Below, piece by piece: positions 1 through 5,324 of a stretch of 5,324 nt of DNA (position 1 is the first letter of the stretch; every line of letters begins with the position of its first letter). Origin of the DNA: Alsobacter sp040380755 (GTDB lineage Bacteria; Pseudomonadota; Alphaproteobacteria; Rhizobiales; Beijerinckiaceae); assembly GCA_040380755.1 (NCBI GenBank), contig JBEIIL010000185.1:1-5324 (forward strand). The letters are read 5' to 3'. The position numbers and the translations under genes were made by a program. The notes under the pieces were generated by a model that was not told the origin of the DNA, ran no database searches, and was given only the letters and a program-made list of their open reading frames with translations.

Positions 1-77
1 AAGCGCGCAAGACCACGGGCTGCACGATCCTGACCCTGTGATCCGTCACGGGAACAGCACGCTGCCAACACCCGGCC

Positions 78-306
78 ATGCGGGCCAGCGCGCGCTCGTC
101 ACGGCCGCTGCAAGCGGTATGGGGCGCGGCGCAGGCATTGCTGGACGCGCACGCGCACGTCTTTGTCTGCGACAGCGACCGGGACCACCCGGCGGCGGCA
201 CTCGCGGCCGAGCCCAGGCTGCGGGGGATGCACTGTGATGTGTCGGTGGAGTCCGACGGCTGGGCCGACCACGCTGGTCGAGGACCTCTCGCTGGCCGTC
301 TGGCGG
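78..306 (+). pseudogene. Decayed short-chain dehydrogenase/reductase fragment
   Basis: Pieces of one SDR N-terminal domain lie in order but in three frames. GQRALVTAAASGMGR (83-127) is the first beta-strand plus a variant of the TGxxxGxG NAD(P)-binding turn, with Ala for the first Gly. AQALLDAHAHVFVCDSDRD (129-185) continues helix 1 and beta-strand 2 with its acidic cofactor-selecting end, running on to MHCDVSVESD (228-257). AGPTTLVEDLSLAVWR (259-306) matches the stretch that normally follows the NNAGI motif. About 20 residues including NNAG are missing between the second and third pieces. The catalytic Tyr-x-x-x-Lys half is absent, and no SDR similarity is visible after 306. A possible original ATG is at 78, already one frame off the first piece. 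The fragment cannot encode a working enzyme. Confidence 0.72.
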
Positions 307-402
307 CCACAGCACCAGCGCTGCCATCCGCTGCATGCACTCCAGCGGACCCATCGCCGGAAGCGTGGCGCCGTCCCCCAAGGGGTCTTGCGCGTGGGCT
401 TT
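307..402. other. Unassigned sequence between SDR and transposase remnants
   Basis: No frame on either strand gives a recognisable protein. The stretch lies between the end of the SDR similarity and the end of the transposase similarity, so it may be decayed coding DNA of either or a junction of a past rearrangement. Confidence 0.4.
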
Positions 403-560
403 GCGCAGGTTGTAGCCGGCTGCACAGCTGATGGCGTGCAGCGCATCACCCATCGAGCCCTGCAACGAGCAGCGGTCTATTGGCGTTGCTCCGACCGGCA
501 CCGACGCTTCGATCGGCTCCCACGGCAGCCGGGTTGCCAGCTCCGCCGGCGTGGCGGGTT
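403..560 (-). pseudogene. Remnant of an IS5-like transposase, internally deleted
   Basis: Read on the minus strand, PIDRCSLQGSMGDALHAISC followed by AAGYNLR (about 483-403) resembles the C-terminal part of IS5-family DDE transposases, where a (D)RC.LKG..GDALHAV.CAAGYN.RWL motif is typical. In the same frame just upstream, TPAELATRLPWEPIEASV (about 552-499) resembles the N-terminal part of the same family (LA..I.W..IEA). The catalytic centre between them is missing, so this looks like a deletion derivative. Similarity stops at NLR, where Lys replaces the expected Trp. No terminal inverted repeats or target duplication were found. The N-terminal match is the weaker of the two. Confidence 0.55.
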
Positions 561-718
561 CTTGCAGGGCGCAGCCTGCGCTGCGGCGATGTACTGAGTT
601 TCGAAATTTTCAAGAATGACGCGGCCGCGGACCCGGAAAGGGTCCTCGTCCGGGTGCATCCGACTGAAGCGGTACTGGTCGCAGGGTCGCGCGAACCGTC
701 ACGGTCGGCGGCGTCGGC
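561..718. other. Non-coding flank downstream of the adaptor gene
   Basis: No gene is recognised. Three small palindromes are visible: ACCGT-C-ACGGT (695-705), GGACCC-GGAAA-GGGTCC (629-645) and GCGCAG-C-CTGCGC (569-581). The 629-645 hairpin is the best candidate for ending operon transcription, about 75 bp after the adaptor stop, but it lacks a T-tract. An unusually AT-rich patch (599-619) contains the palindrome TTTCGAAA. The minus-strand frame from 659, beginning MHPDEDPFRVRGRV, has no known match to me and is not called as a gene. Confidence 0.4.
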
Positions 719-2071
719 TCATGGTTCGCGCAAGGCACGACGAAACGCGTCGGAGAATGGCTTTCTCAGGTAATCGAAGGTGCTGCGCGGCCCGGTGAGG
801 ATGAAAACATCCATCGTCATCCCGGCCCGGACCTTGTACCCGGCATCGTCCTCGGAAGCCACACGTATGGTGAAGTAGGGTTGACCGGAACGCTCGTCGA
901 CGATGCGGTCCGAGGAAACATGCCGCACCACGCCGGCGATGACATCCGGCATGGTCACCCCCTGGATCAGCGGACGCATTTCGACGCGCTGCCCGACCGC
1001 CACATGCGGCCTGCTGTCCGGCGTGATGCGGGCCTCGATCTGTATAGGCTCGCCGTCTGGCACGATGCTCAGGAGAGTCTGGTTGGCCGCCACCACGGCC
1101 CCGCTGGAAAACACCGTCGTGCCGAACACCGTCCCGGCGACCGGCGCGCGCACCTTGAGCCGGTCGGCGATCGCCGCCGAGGCCACACGGCGCTGCGCCA
1201 TGTCCTCGAGGGTGGATTGCGCGATCGCCAGATCGGCACCAGCCCTGCGCCGGCGATCTACATCCAGCATCGACAGCGCCCGTGCCGTGTCATTGAGCCG
1301 CTGCCTCGCCTGCGCCAGATCAGCCATGCTCGCCTCGCGGCGGGAGCGGTAATCGTCAAGCTGGCGCTGAAAGGTATGCAGCGCAATTGCGCTCACGAAA
1401 CCGGCGCGGTGCAGGTCCGTATTGGCCGCAAGCGTTGCCGCCACCGTCGCCGCGCCGCTGTTGTCCGCCTGCACCTTCGCTTCGAGCGCTGTGACCTCCC
1501 TCTCAACTTCCCTGATCTGCTCCGCCAGAAACTTTCGCTGGCGCTCGTGCGCCTCGACGCCAAGCAGGAAACTGTCGGCCTCGGCCCTTGCGATCTGGAT
1601 CGCGGCCGGCGATGGGGACTGGTCCCCGGCTCCGTCGAGCCTCGGTACCCAGCGAAAATCGCCTCTGAACTCGGCCTCGAGGCGCTGGCGCCGCAATGCC
1701 GCAGCATCGCGCTGAACCGACGCGACTTCCGCGCCGGCGGACATTTCCTCGTTGGCGAGTTCGAAGAGGACCTGCCCCGCTGCGACCTTGTCGCCATCCC
1801 TGACGAGGATCCGGCTCACCGAACCCCCTTCGCGATGCTGCACCGGGCGACTGTTGAATTCCGGTTTGGCCACGCCGGCCGCGACGATGGCGCCTTCCAG
1901 AGGCATGAACGAAGCCCAGGCGAGCGCGAAGCCTGCGAAACACAAGACTGCCAGCGCACCCAGCCCGATGCCGCGGCGCGATGGGTCGGCCTGGCGCCCG
2001 TTCGGCTCGGCGGGGCCGGGCAGCGCTGCGGGTGGCCCTGATGGGCTGTCGAGACGCGTGATGTCGTTCAT
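719..2071 (-). CDS. Type I secretion periplasmic adaptor, HlyD/PrtE family
   Basis: This 450-residue membrane fusion protein would join the ABC exporter to an outer-membrane TolC-like channel. A short cytoplasmic tail rich in Pro and charge precedes one membrane anchor (about 34-55). The first lipoyl half-motif is EGGSVSRILVRDGDKVAAGQ (81-100). A long helical coiled-coil hairpin spans about 108-300, with Gln/Arg/Glu-rich segments either side of 205-230. The second lipoyl half, RLKVRAPVAGTVFGTTV (304-320), and a beta-barrel domain follow. The C-terminus, RAGMTMDVFILTGPRS (415-430) then YLRKPFSDAF (434-443), is the standard HlyD ending. I chose ATG 2071 because GGTGA (2083-2079) lies 7 nt upstream, overlapping the exporter stop. 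In-frame starts further up (2095, 2194) would overlap the exporter gene and add unlike, Arg-rich sequence. Coupled translation with the exporter is likely. Confidence 0.94.
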   Translation of the reverse strand: MNDITRLDSPSGPPAALPGPAEPNGRQADPSRRGIGLGALAVLCFAGFALAWASFMPLEGAIVAAGVAKPEFNSRPVQHREGGSVSRILVRDGDKVAAGQVLFELANEEMSAGAEVASVQRDAAALRRQRLEAEFRGDFRWVPRLDGAGDQSPSPAAIQIARAEADSFLLGVEAHERQRKFLAEQIREVEREVTALEAKVQADNSGAATVAATLAANTDLHRAGFVSAIALHTFQRQLDDYRSRREASMADLAQARQRLNDTARALSMLDVDRRRRAGADLAIAQSTLEDMAQRRVASAAIADRLKVRAPVAGTVFGTTVFSSGAVVAANQTLLSIVPDGEPIQIEARITPDSRPHVAVGQRVEMRPLIQGVTMPDVIAGVVRHVSSDRIVDERSGQPYFTIRVASEDDAGYKVRAGMTMDVFILTGPRSTFDYLRKPFSDAFRRALREP

Positions 2072-2078
2072 CGGCTGG

Positions 2079-2083
2079 TCACC
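2079..2083 (-). promoter_or_regulatory. Adaptor ribosome binding site overlapping exporter stop
   Basis: On the minus strand GGTGA matches the downstream half of the extended Shine-Dalgarno (GGAGGTGA) and contains the TGA stop of the exporter gene. It sits 7 nt before the adaptor ATG, the arrangement expected for translational coupling. Confidence 0.5.
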
Positions 2084-3797
2084 CGTCGACGGCATCGCCG
2101 ATGGCGACGGGACCAGGGTGCGGACGGCGTACCTCCTTTGCCTCGGCCGCGAGCCTCTCCAGGACCGCCTCGCGCGGACCGAAGGCCTCGACACTGCCGT
2201 TGCGCAGGACGAGCAGCCTGTCAGCCATGCGGATCATGCTGCTGCGGTGCGACACGAAAACCACGGTCACGCGCCGCCGCGCCAAATCGCGCAGGCATTC
2301 GCGCAGCGCCGCCTCGCCGGGACCGTCCAGGTTCGCGTCCGGCTCGTCGAGAACGGCGACGCGGACCGGCCCGCACAAGGCGCGCGCCAGCCCGATCCGC
2401 TGACGCTGTCCGGGGGCGAGTTTCTCGGCGCGGTCCCCGACCTGCATCTCGTAGCCACCGGGCAGGCGCAGGATCATCTCGTGACATCGCGCCAGCCGCG
2501 CCGCGGCGACCACCTCGTCGCTGGTGGCGGCGCCGAAGCGGGCGATGTTTTCCGCCACAGTGCCCGGCAGAAGCTCGACCGTCTGCGGCAGGTAGCCGAC
2601 GAAGGAAGTGCGCTGTGCGTCATCCCAGTCGGCCAGGGAAGCACCATCCAGACGCAGATGCCCGCGGGTCGGCGCGCCGATGCCCGCCAACAGGCGCATC
2701 AGGGAGGACTTGCCCGCGCCGCTCAGGCCAGTCACCGCCAGCGACGCGCCTGCTGGTATCCTGAAGCTGACCTGCCGCAGGACAACTCCAGCGCCCTGTG
2801 GCAGATCCATACCCACGCCCTCGGCCTGCAGGTCGCCGACCGGCTCGGGAAGCCGGGTACGGACGGCGCTTGCCCTGGCGCCTGCCAGGGTTCTGGTCAG
2901 GCGGGCCCAGGAAATACGGGTGTCCACCGTGCTCTTCCAGTTGGCCACGAGTTGCTCGATGGGAGCCAGGACGCGCGCGAGGATGATCGTGCTGGCGATC
3001 ATGATGCCAGGCGAGGACTGCGCCTCGATCACCAGCCAGGCGCCGGCGGCCAGCATCAAGGACTGCAGCGCATAGCGGCAGAATTTGATCGCAGCCGCAA
3101 ACCGCGCGTTCACCTCGCCGGCGGCGACCTGACCGGCCAGCGCATGGTCAACCGCCGCTCGCCAGCGCGTGACGACGGCGCCCACCATTCCAAGACCCTG
3201 GATCGCTTCCGCATTTCGCAACATCATGTCGTAGAGCTGGCCAGCACGCCGCGTTCCCGTATTGGCCGCGGTCACATGGCGGTCCAGCGCCAAGCGGTTC
3301 CAGATGGCGAGTGCGGCGAGCACGATTGCGCCGACCAGCGCCATCCAGCCGAGCGGCGGACTCATGAGGAATATCACCGCGAGAAACAGGGGGAACCACG
3401 GCAGATCGAGCAGATTCTTGAGCCCGGTGCCGGAAATGAACTGGGAGACCTGCTGGGCGTCGCGCACCGTGGCGGCGGAGGTGTCACCGGAGCCGGCCGC
3501 CGTGTCGCGGATCAGGATGCGGGCCAGCTCCGCGCCGGTGCGCCGCTCGAAGTCGGCCGCGATCGACGCCAGAATGTTGTTGCAGGCGATGTCGAGCAAG
3601 CTCACTGTCAAATGGCAGACCAGAGCCATGGCCAGAAGCGTGCCGAGGGTCGGGATGCTGCGGCTCGACAGCACGCGGTCGTAGACCTGCAGCATGAACA
3701 CCGGGGAGGCGAGCGCCAGCGCGTTCGCGACCAGTGCGAAGGCAAATACCCAGAAAAGGCGTGTGCGGTAAAACCTGTATAAGGCTGAGAACACCAA
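2079..3797 (-). CDS. Type I secretion ABC exporter, PrtD type (permease fused to ATPase)
   Basis: This 572-residue inner-membrane exporter, of normal length for PrtD-like proteins, should energise secretion of the neighbouring RTX protein. The membrane domain covers residues 1-300, with hydrophobic segments near 14-34, 53-75, 133-168 (two) and 242-283 (two). It carries the family hallmarks FMLQVYDRVLSSRS (34-47) and LLDLPWFPLFLAVIFL (129-144). The ATPase domain has Walker A GLSGAGKS (357-364, K363), Q-loop YLPQ (Q405), Walker B VAVLDE (480-485, catalytic E485) and switch H517. The signature is LAPGQ (460-464) where LSGGQ is canonical, and the D-loop is ANLD (488-491). There is no N-terminal C39 peptidase or peptidase-like domain, which fits substrates with an uncleaved C-terminal signal. 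The start is TTG 3797 (or GTG 3794) as no ATG is available. The stop is 7 bp from the adaptor start, indicating one operon. Confidence 0.95.
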   Translation of the reverse strand: MVFSALYRFYRTRLFWVFAFALVANALALASPVFMLQVYDRVLSSRSIPTLGTLLAMALVCHLTVSLLDIACNNILASIAADFERRTGAELARILIRDTAAGSGDTSAATVRDAQQVSQFISGTGLKNLLDLPWFPLFLAVIFLMSPPLGWMALVGAIVLAALAIWNRLALDRHVTAANTGTRRAGQLYDMMLRNAEAIQGLGMVGAVVTRWRAAVDHALAGQVAAGEVNARFAAAIKFCRYALQSLMLAAGAWLVIEAQSSPGIMIASTIILARVLAPIEQLVANWKSTVDTRISWARLTRTLAGARASAVRTRLPEPVGDLQAEGVGMDLPQGAGVVLRQVSFRIPAGASLAVTGLSGAGKSSLMRLLAGIGAPTRGHLRLDGASLADWDDAQRTSFVGYLPQTVELLPGTVAENIARFGAATSDEVVAAARLARCHEMILRLPGGYEMQVGDRAEKLAPGQRQRIGLARALCGPVRVAVLDEPDANLDGPGEAALRECLRDLARRRVTVVFVSHRSSMIRMADRLLVLRNGSVEAFGPREAVLERLAAEAKEVRRPHPGPVAIGDAVDG

Positions 3798-3802
3798 GTC
3801 GA

Positions 3803-3806
3803 TCCT
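3803..3806 (-). promoter_or_regulatory. Ribosome binding site deciding the ABC exporter start
   Basis: On the minus strand AGGA lies 5 nt before TTG (3797-3795) and 8 nt before GTG (3794-3792). There is no in-frame ATG near the expected N-terminus, and no other ATG, GTG or TTG occurs upstream before the in-frame stop at 3906-3908. The spacing favours GTG slightly, but either non-ATG codon could be used. Confidence 0.6.
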
Positions 3807-3811
3807 GCGAA

Positions 3812-3826
3812 GGCCGCTCAGCGGCC
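3812..3826 (-). promoter_or_regulatory. Second, short inverted repeat just upstream of the exporter RBS
   Basis: GGCCGCT (3812-3818) and AGCGGCC (3820-3826) form a 15-bp palindrome around one central base. As RNA it would fold into a tight GC hairpin with a 3-nt loop. It ends only 5 nt before the AGGA ribosome-binding site of the ABC gene, so it could influence initiation or act with the larger upstream hairpin. A protein-binding palindrome is the alternative. Confidence 0.5.
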
Positions 3827-3837
3827 GGGGGACAGTC

Positions 3838-3878
3838 GAGACGGCCGATGCCGGTTGCGCGCCGGCGCCGGCCGTCTC
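3838..3878 (-). promoter_or_regulatory. Long inverted repeat between RTX gene and exporter gene
   Basis: Perfect 10-bp arms GAGACGGCCG (3838-3847) and CGGCCGTCTC (3869-3878) enclose an A/C mismatch, a G-U wobble and an inner 5-bp stem GCCGG (3850-3854)/CCGGC (3862-3866) with a 7-nt loop. It begins 18 bp after the RTX stop codon. No run of T follows in the direction of transcription, so it does not look like a full intrinsic terminator. A 3'-end stabiliser or partial attenuator that keeps exporter expression below substrate expression is more likely; this role is inferred. Confidence 0.7.
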
Positions 3879-3895
3879 CCTGGTCGCCGATGGAC

Positions 3896-5324
3896 TTATG
3901 CTACCTCAAAAACGTCCTGCAGAAGGAGGGTCTCGCTGGCTGCGGTGTTGGAGAACACCCCCTTGACGAGAATCGACCAGCTGGTGTCGCCGGTGACCAT
4001 GCCGCTCGAGATTGCCGCCGACGACGTGGACTCGCCGACCAGCAGCGAGTCGACCATGCCATTGCCGTCGGTGTCGACCTGGGTCAGGATATGCGCCCAC
4101 ACACCGGCCTTCAAGGCCTGGTCCTGCGCCGGCACATCCGGCAGCCAGGTGTTGCCGAGCGACTTGGTGAACACCGTCTTGTCATCCGGCTGCCCGGCAA
4201 TCACAAGGCGGATCTTGTCGACACCTTTCTCGAAGTCGTTGATCACATCCTTGCCCTGATTCGCGCCGCCGGAGCCGAGGTCGAGCCATGCCTGACCCTT
4301 GACCCAGTCCACGGAGAAGTTGCCGCGGAAGAGGAACGTGTCCGCGCCGGTACCGCCTTCCAGGGTGTCATTGCCGCTGCCGCCGTCAATGATGTCCTTG
4401 CCGGTGCCGCCGAACAGCCGGTCGGCACCCGCCTCGCCGTAGAGTGCGTCATCGCCTGCCCCGCCGTGCATCGAATCGTTGCCGGCGCCGCCCCACATGG
4501 CGTCGGCGCCGCCCGTGGTGGACGCGGTGCTTTCCGCGTCGCCGTACATCAGGTCGTCGCCGCCTTCGCCCCACAGCCGGTCGCCGTCTGCCCCGCCCAC
4601 CAGCACGTCGGTTCCCGCTCCGCCGTAAATCCAATCGCCGCCGCTGCCGCCGTCGACCTTGTCGTCGCCGTTGCCGCCGGCCAGGGTGTCGGAGCCGCCG
4701 TTGCCGACCAGCAGGTCGTTGCCGTTTTCGCCGTACATGCGGTCGGCGCCCGAGCCGCCGTTGAGGGTGTCGTCGCCGCCACCGGCATAGACCACCATCT
4801 GCACGCCGCCACCGGCGTTGCCGAGATAGTCCTGCGTCGGTGGCGAAAACGTCTCCGCGCCGTCGCCGCCGAACATCAGCTTCCAGGTGGGCTTGAGCAG
4901 GGCGGCCGAACCGAGGTCGCCGACTTTCACGTCCTGGAAGATCACCGACGAGGAGGACCCGCCGGCGGTGAAGGTCATGCGCGCGCTGATATCGCCGTAG
5001 GAGACGACGTTTTCGGTGGTGATGCTGACCCCACCCTGGCTGAAGGTGCCCGGGGTCTTGGTGTCGAGGAAGTCGTAGAAGCCCTTTTGCTGGTCGTAGA
5101 AGCGTGCCACCAGCGAGCGGATGTCGACCGAATCCTTGCCGACCTGGAAATCGGCGATGATGTCATTGCCGTTGGTAGCAGCGACCGAGGCCAGCGTGCG
5201 CCCCTCGCCGAAGCCGAACTCGAACACGTTGCGTGCTCCGTCGGTCGCCCAGCCGTCACCACCGAAGAGGATGTCGTTGCCGCTGCCGCCCTGCAGCCAG
5301 TCGGCGCCCGCGCCGCCGGCGATG
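3896..5324 (-). CDS. RTX calcium-binding exoprotein, C-terminal part (5' end beyond window)
   Basis: The frame is open from the right edge to a TAA at 3896-3898 (475 full codons). A GTG at 5227 is internal, because RTX repeats continue upstream of it, so the true start lies outside the window. In order from the edge: an RTX block (GGAGADWLQ, GGSGNDILF, GGDGWATDG; 5237-5317); a cap-like segment with NDIIADFQVGKDSVDIRSLV (5108-5167); about 105 non-repetitive residues; a main block of about 15 GGxGxDxLx nonapeptides (4331-4783) interrupted once at 4493-4543; a second cap with KDVINDFEKGVDKI (about 4211-4252); and a C-terminal domain of about 115 residues. In the RTX family such nonapeptides bind Ca2+ and fold into beta-rolls after secretion. 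The C-terminal domain has a DTDGNGMVD loop (4049-4075) and ends LLLQDVFEVA, as expected for an uncleaved type I secretion signal. The exporter genes follow directly, so this is the likely substrate. Its enzymatic or adhesive activity would lie in the missing N-terminal part; no catalytic motif is visible here. Confidence 0.93.
   Translation of the reverse strand, partial: IAGGAGADWLQGGSGNDILFGGDGWATDGARNVFEFGFGEGRTLASVAATNGNDIIADFQVGKDSVDIRSLVARFYDQQKGFYDFLDTKTPGTFSQGGVSITTENVVSYGDISARMTFTAGGSSSSVIFQDVKVGDLGSAALLKPTWKLMFGGDGAETFSPPTQDYLGNAGGGVQMVVYAGGGDDTLNGGSGADRMYGENGNDLLVGNGGSDTLAGGNGDDKVDGGSGGDWIYGGAGTDVLVGGADGDRLWGEGGDDLMYGDAESTASTTGGADAMWGGAGNDSMHGGAGDDALYGEAGADRLFGGTGKDIIDGGSGNDTLEGGTGADTFLFRGNFSVDWVKGQAWLDLGSGGANQGKDVINDFEKGVDKIRLVIAGQPDDKTVFTKSLGNTWLPDVPAQDQALKAGVWAHILTQVDTDGNGMVDSLLVGESTSSAAISSGMVTGDTSWSILVKGVFSNTAASETLLLQDVFEVA
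4331..4783 (-). repeat. Main RTX nonapeptide array
   Basis: About fifteen tandem copies of a GGxGxDxLx nonapeptide are encoded here, such as GGSGADRMY, GGAGTDVLV, GGAGNDSMH and GGSGNDTLE. At DNA level this appears on the plus strand as a 27-bp periodic run rich in ccgccg and gtc(g/a). One register break, a 17-residue unit beginning GDAESTASTT and ending ADAMW (4493-4543), splits the array into about nine units before it and six after. The conserved glycines and aspartates are the Ca2+ ligands of parallel beta-rolls. The array is coding sequence, not a CRISPR or a non-coding satellite. Confidence 0.92.
5237..5317 (-). repeat. Upstream RTX block, cut by the window edge
   Basis: Three consecutive nonapeptide units (GGAGADWLQ, GGSGNDILF and the weaker GGDGWATDG) continue the same frame to the window edge. 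More copies probably lie beyond it. Their presence proves that the GTG at 5225-5227 is not the gene start. Confidence 0.85.

Noticed and set aside
585..613. Possible minus-strand promoter with TTGAAA at 608-613
   Set aside because: At 17-18 bp spacing the -10 position reads ATCGCC or TCGCCG, a poor match, and no gene follows.
629..645. Intrinsic terminator for the secretion operon
   Set aside because: The 6-bp stem is perfect but it is followed by GCGGCCGCG, not a T-run, so it is noted only as a weak candidate in the flank description.
881..2041. A 386-codon plus-strand open frame antisense to the adaptor gene
   Set aside because: It has Arg/His-rich, feature-less translation and lies entirely within the HlyD-family gene; it is a shadow frame.
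1752..3782. A 676-codon plus-strand open frame antisense to the exporter and adaptor genes
   Set aside because: It is rich in Arg, Gln, His and Asp, shows no domain, and spans two well-supported minus-strand genes. It is a by-product of high GC at third codon positions.
4444..4764. A 106-codon plus-strand Arg-rich protein resembling a nucleic-acid-binding peptide
   Set aside because: It is the antisense reading of the RTX glycine/aspartate codons, which necessarily gives Arg and Pro.
4331..4783. Periodic GC-rich repeats that could suggest a CRISPR or satellite
   Set aside because: The period is 27 bp, in frame, and translates to RTX nonapeptides; there are no identical repeats with unique spacers.
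3896..5227. A complete RTX gene starting at 5227
   Set aside because: The codon at 5225-5227 is GTG inside an open frame that continues upstream with further RTX repeats to the window edge.

Overview
The window is GC-rich proteobacterial DNA. Base composition, high GC at third codon positions, and a PrtD/HlyD-type type I secretion system all point to a Gram-negative proteobacterium, probably alpha or beta; the sequence does not allow a closer placement. All intact genes lie on the minus strand, so they read from the right edge towards the left.

Layout in transcription order. (1) 5324-3896 is the 3' part of a large RTX (glycine/aspartate-rich, calcium-binding) exoprotein whose N-terminus lies beyond the right edge. 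It shows two RTX beta-roll blocks, each followed by a capping module, then a non-repetitive C-terminal secretion domain. (2) 3895-3798 is a 97-98 bp spacer holding two inverted repeats with no T-tract, a likely intercistronic attenuator or mRNA stabiliser. (3) 3797-2079 is a PrtD-type ABC exporter (membrane domain plus ATPase) that starts at TTG or GTG, not ATG. (4) 2071-719 is a HlyD-family periplasmic adaptor (membrane fusion protein), which starts 7 bp after the exporter's stop codon and has a Shine-Dalgarno overlapping that stop. (5) 718-1 has no intact gene. It carries a decayed, frame-broken short-chain dehydrogenase/reductase on the plus strand (about 78-306) and, in the opposite orientation, a scrap of an IS5-like transposase (about 403-560).

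Together, the RTX protein is the probable substrate, and the ABC protein and adaptor are the inner-membrane part of its dedicated exporter. The outer-membrane TolC-like component is not in the window and must be supplied from elsewhere. The degenerate left flank suggests the operon sits beside a rearranged, IS-scarred region.

No wholly new system is evident. The points most worth a second look are the altered ATPase motifs (LAPGQ signature, ANLD D-loop), the double hairpin between substrate and exporter genes, the repeated block-plus-cap architecture of the substrate, and the pseudogene and IS remnants.
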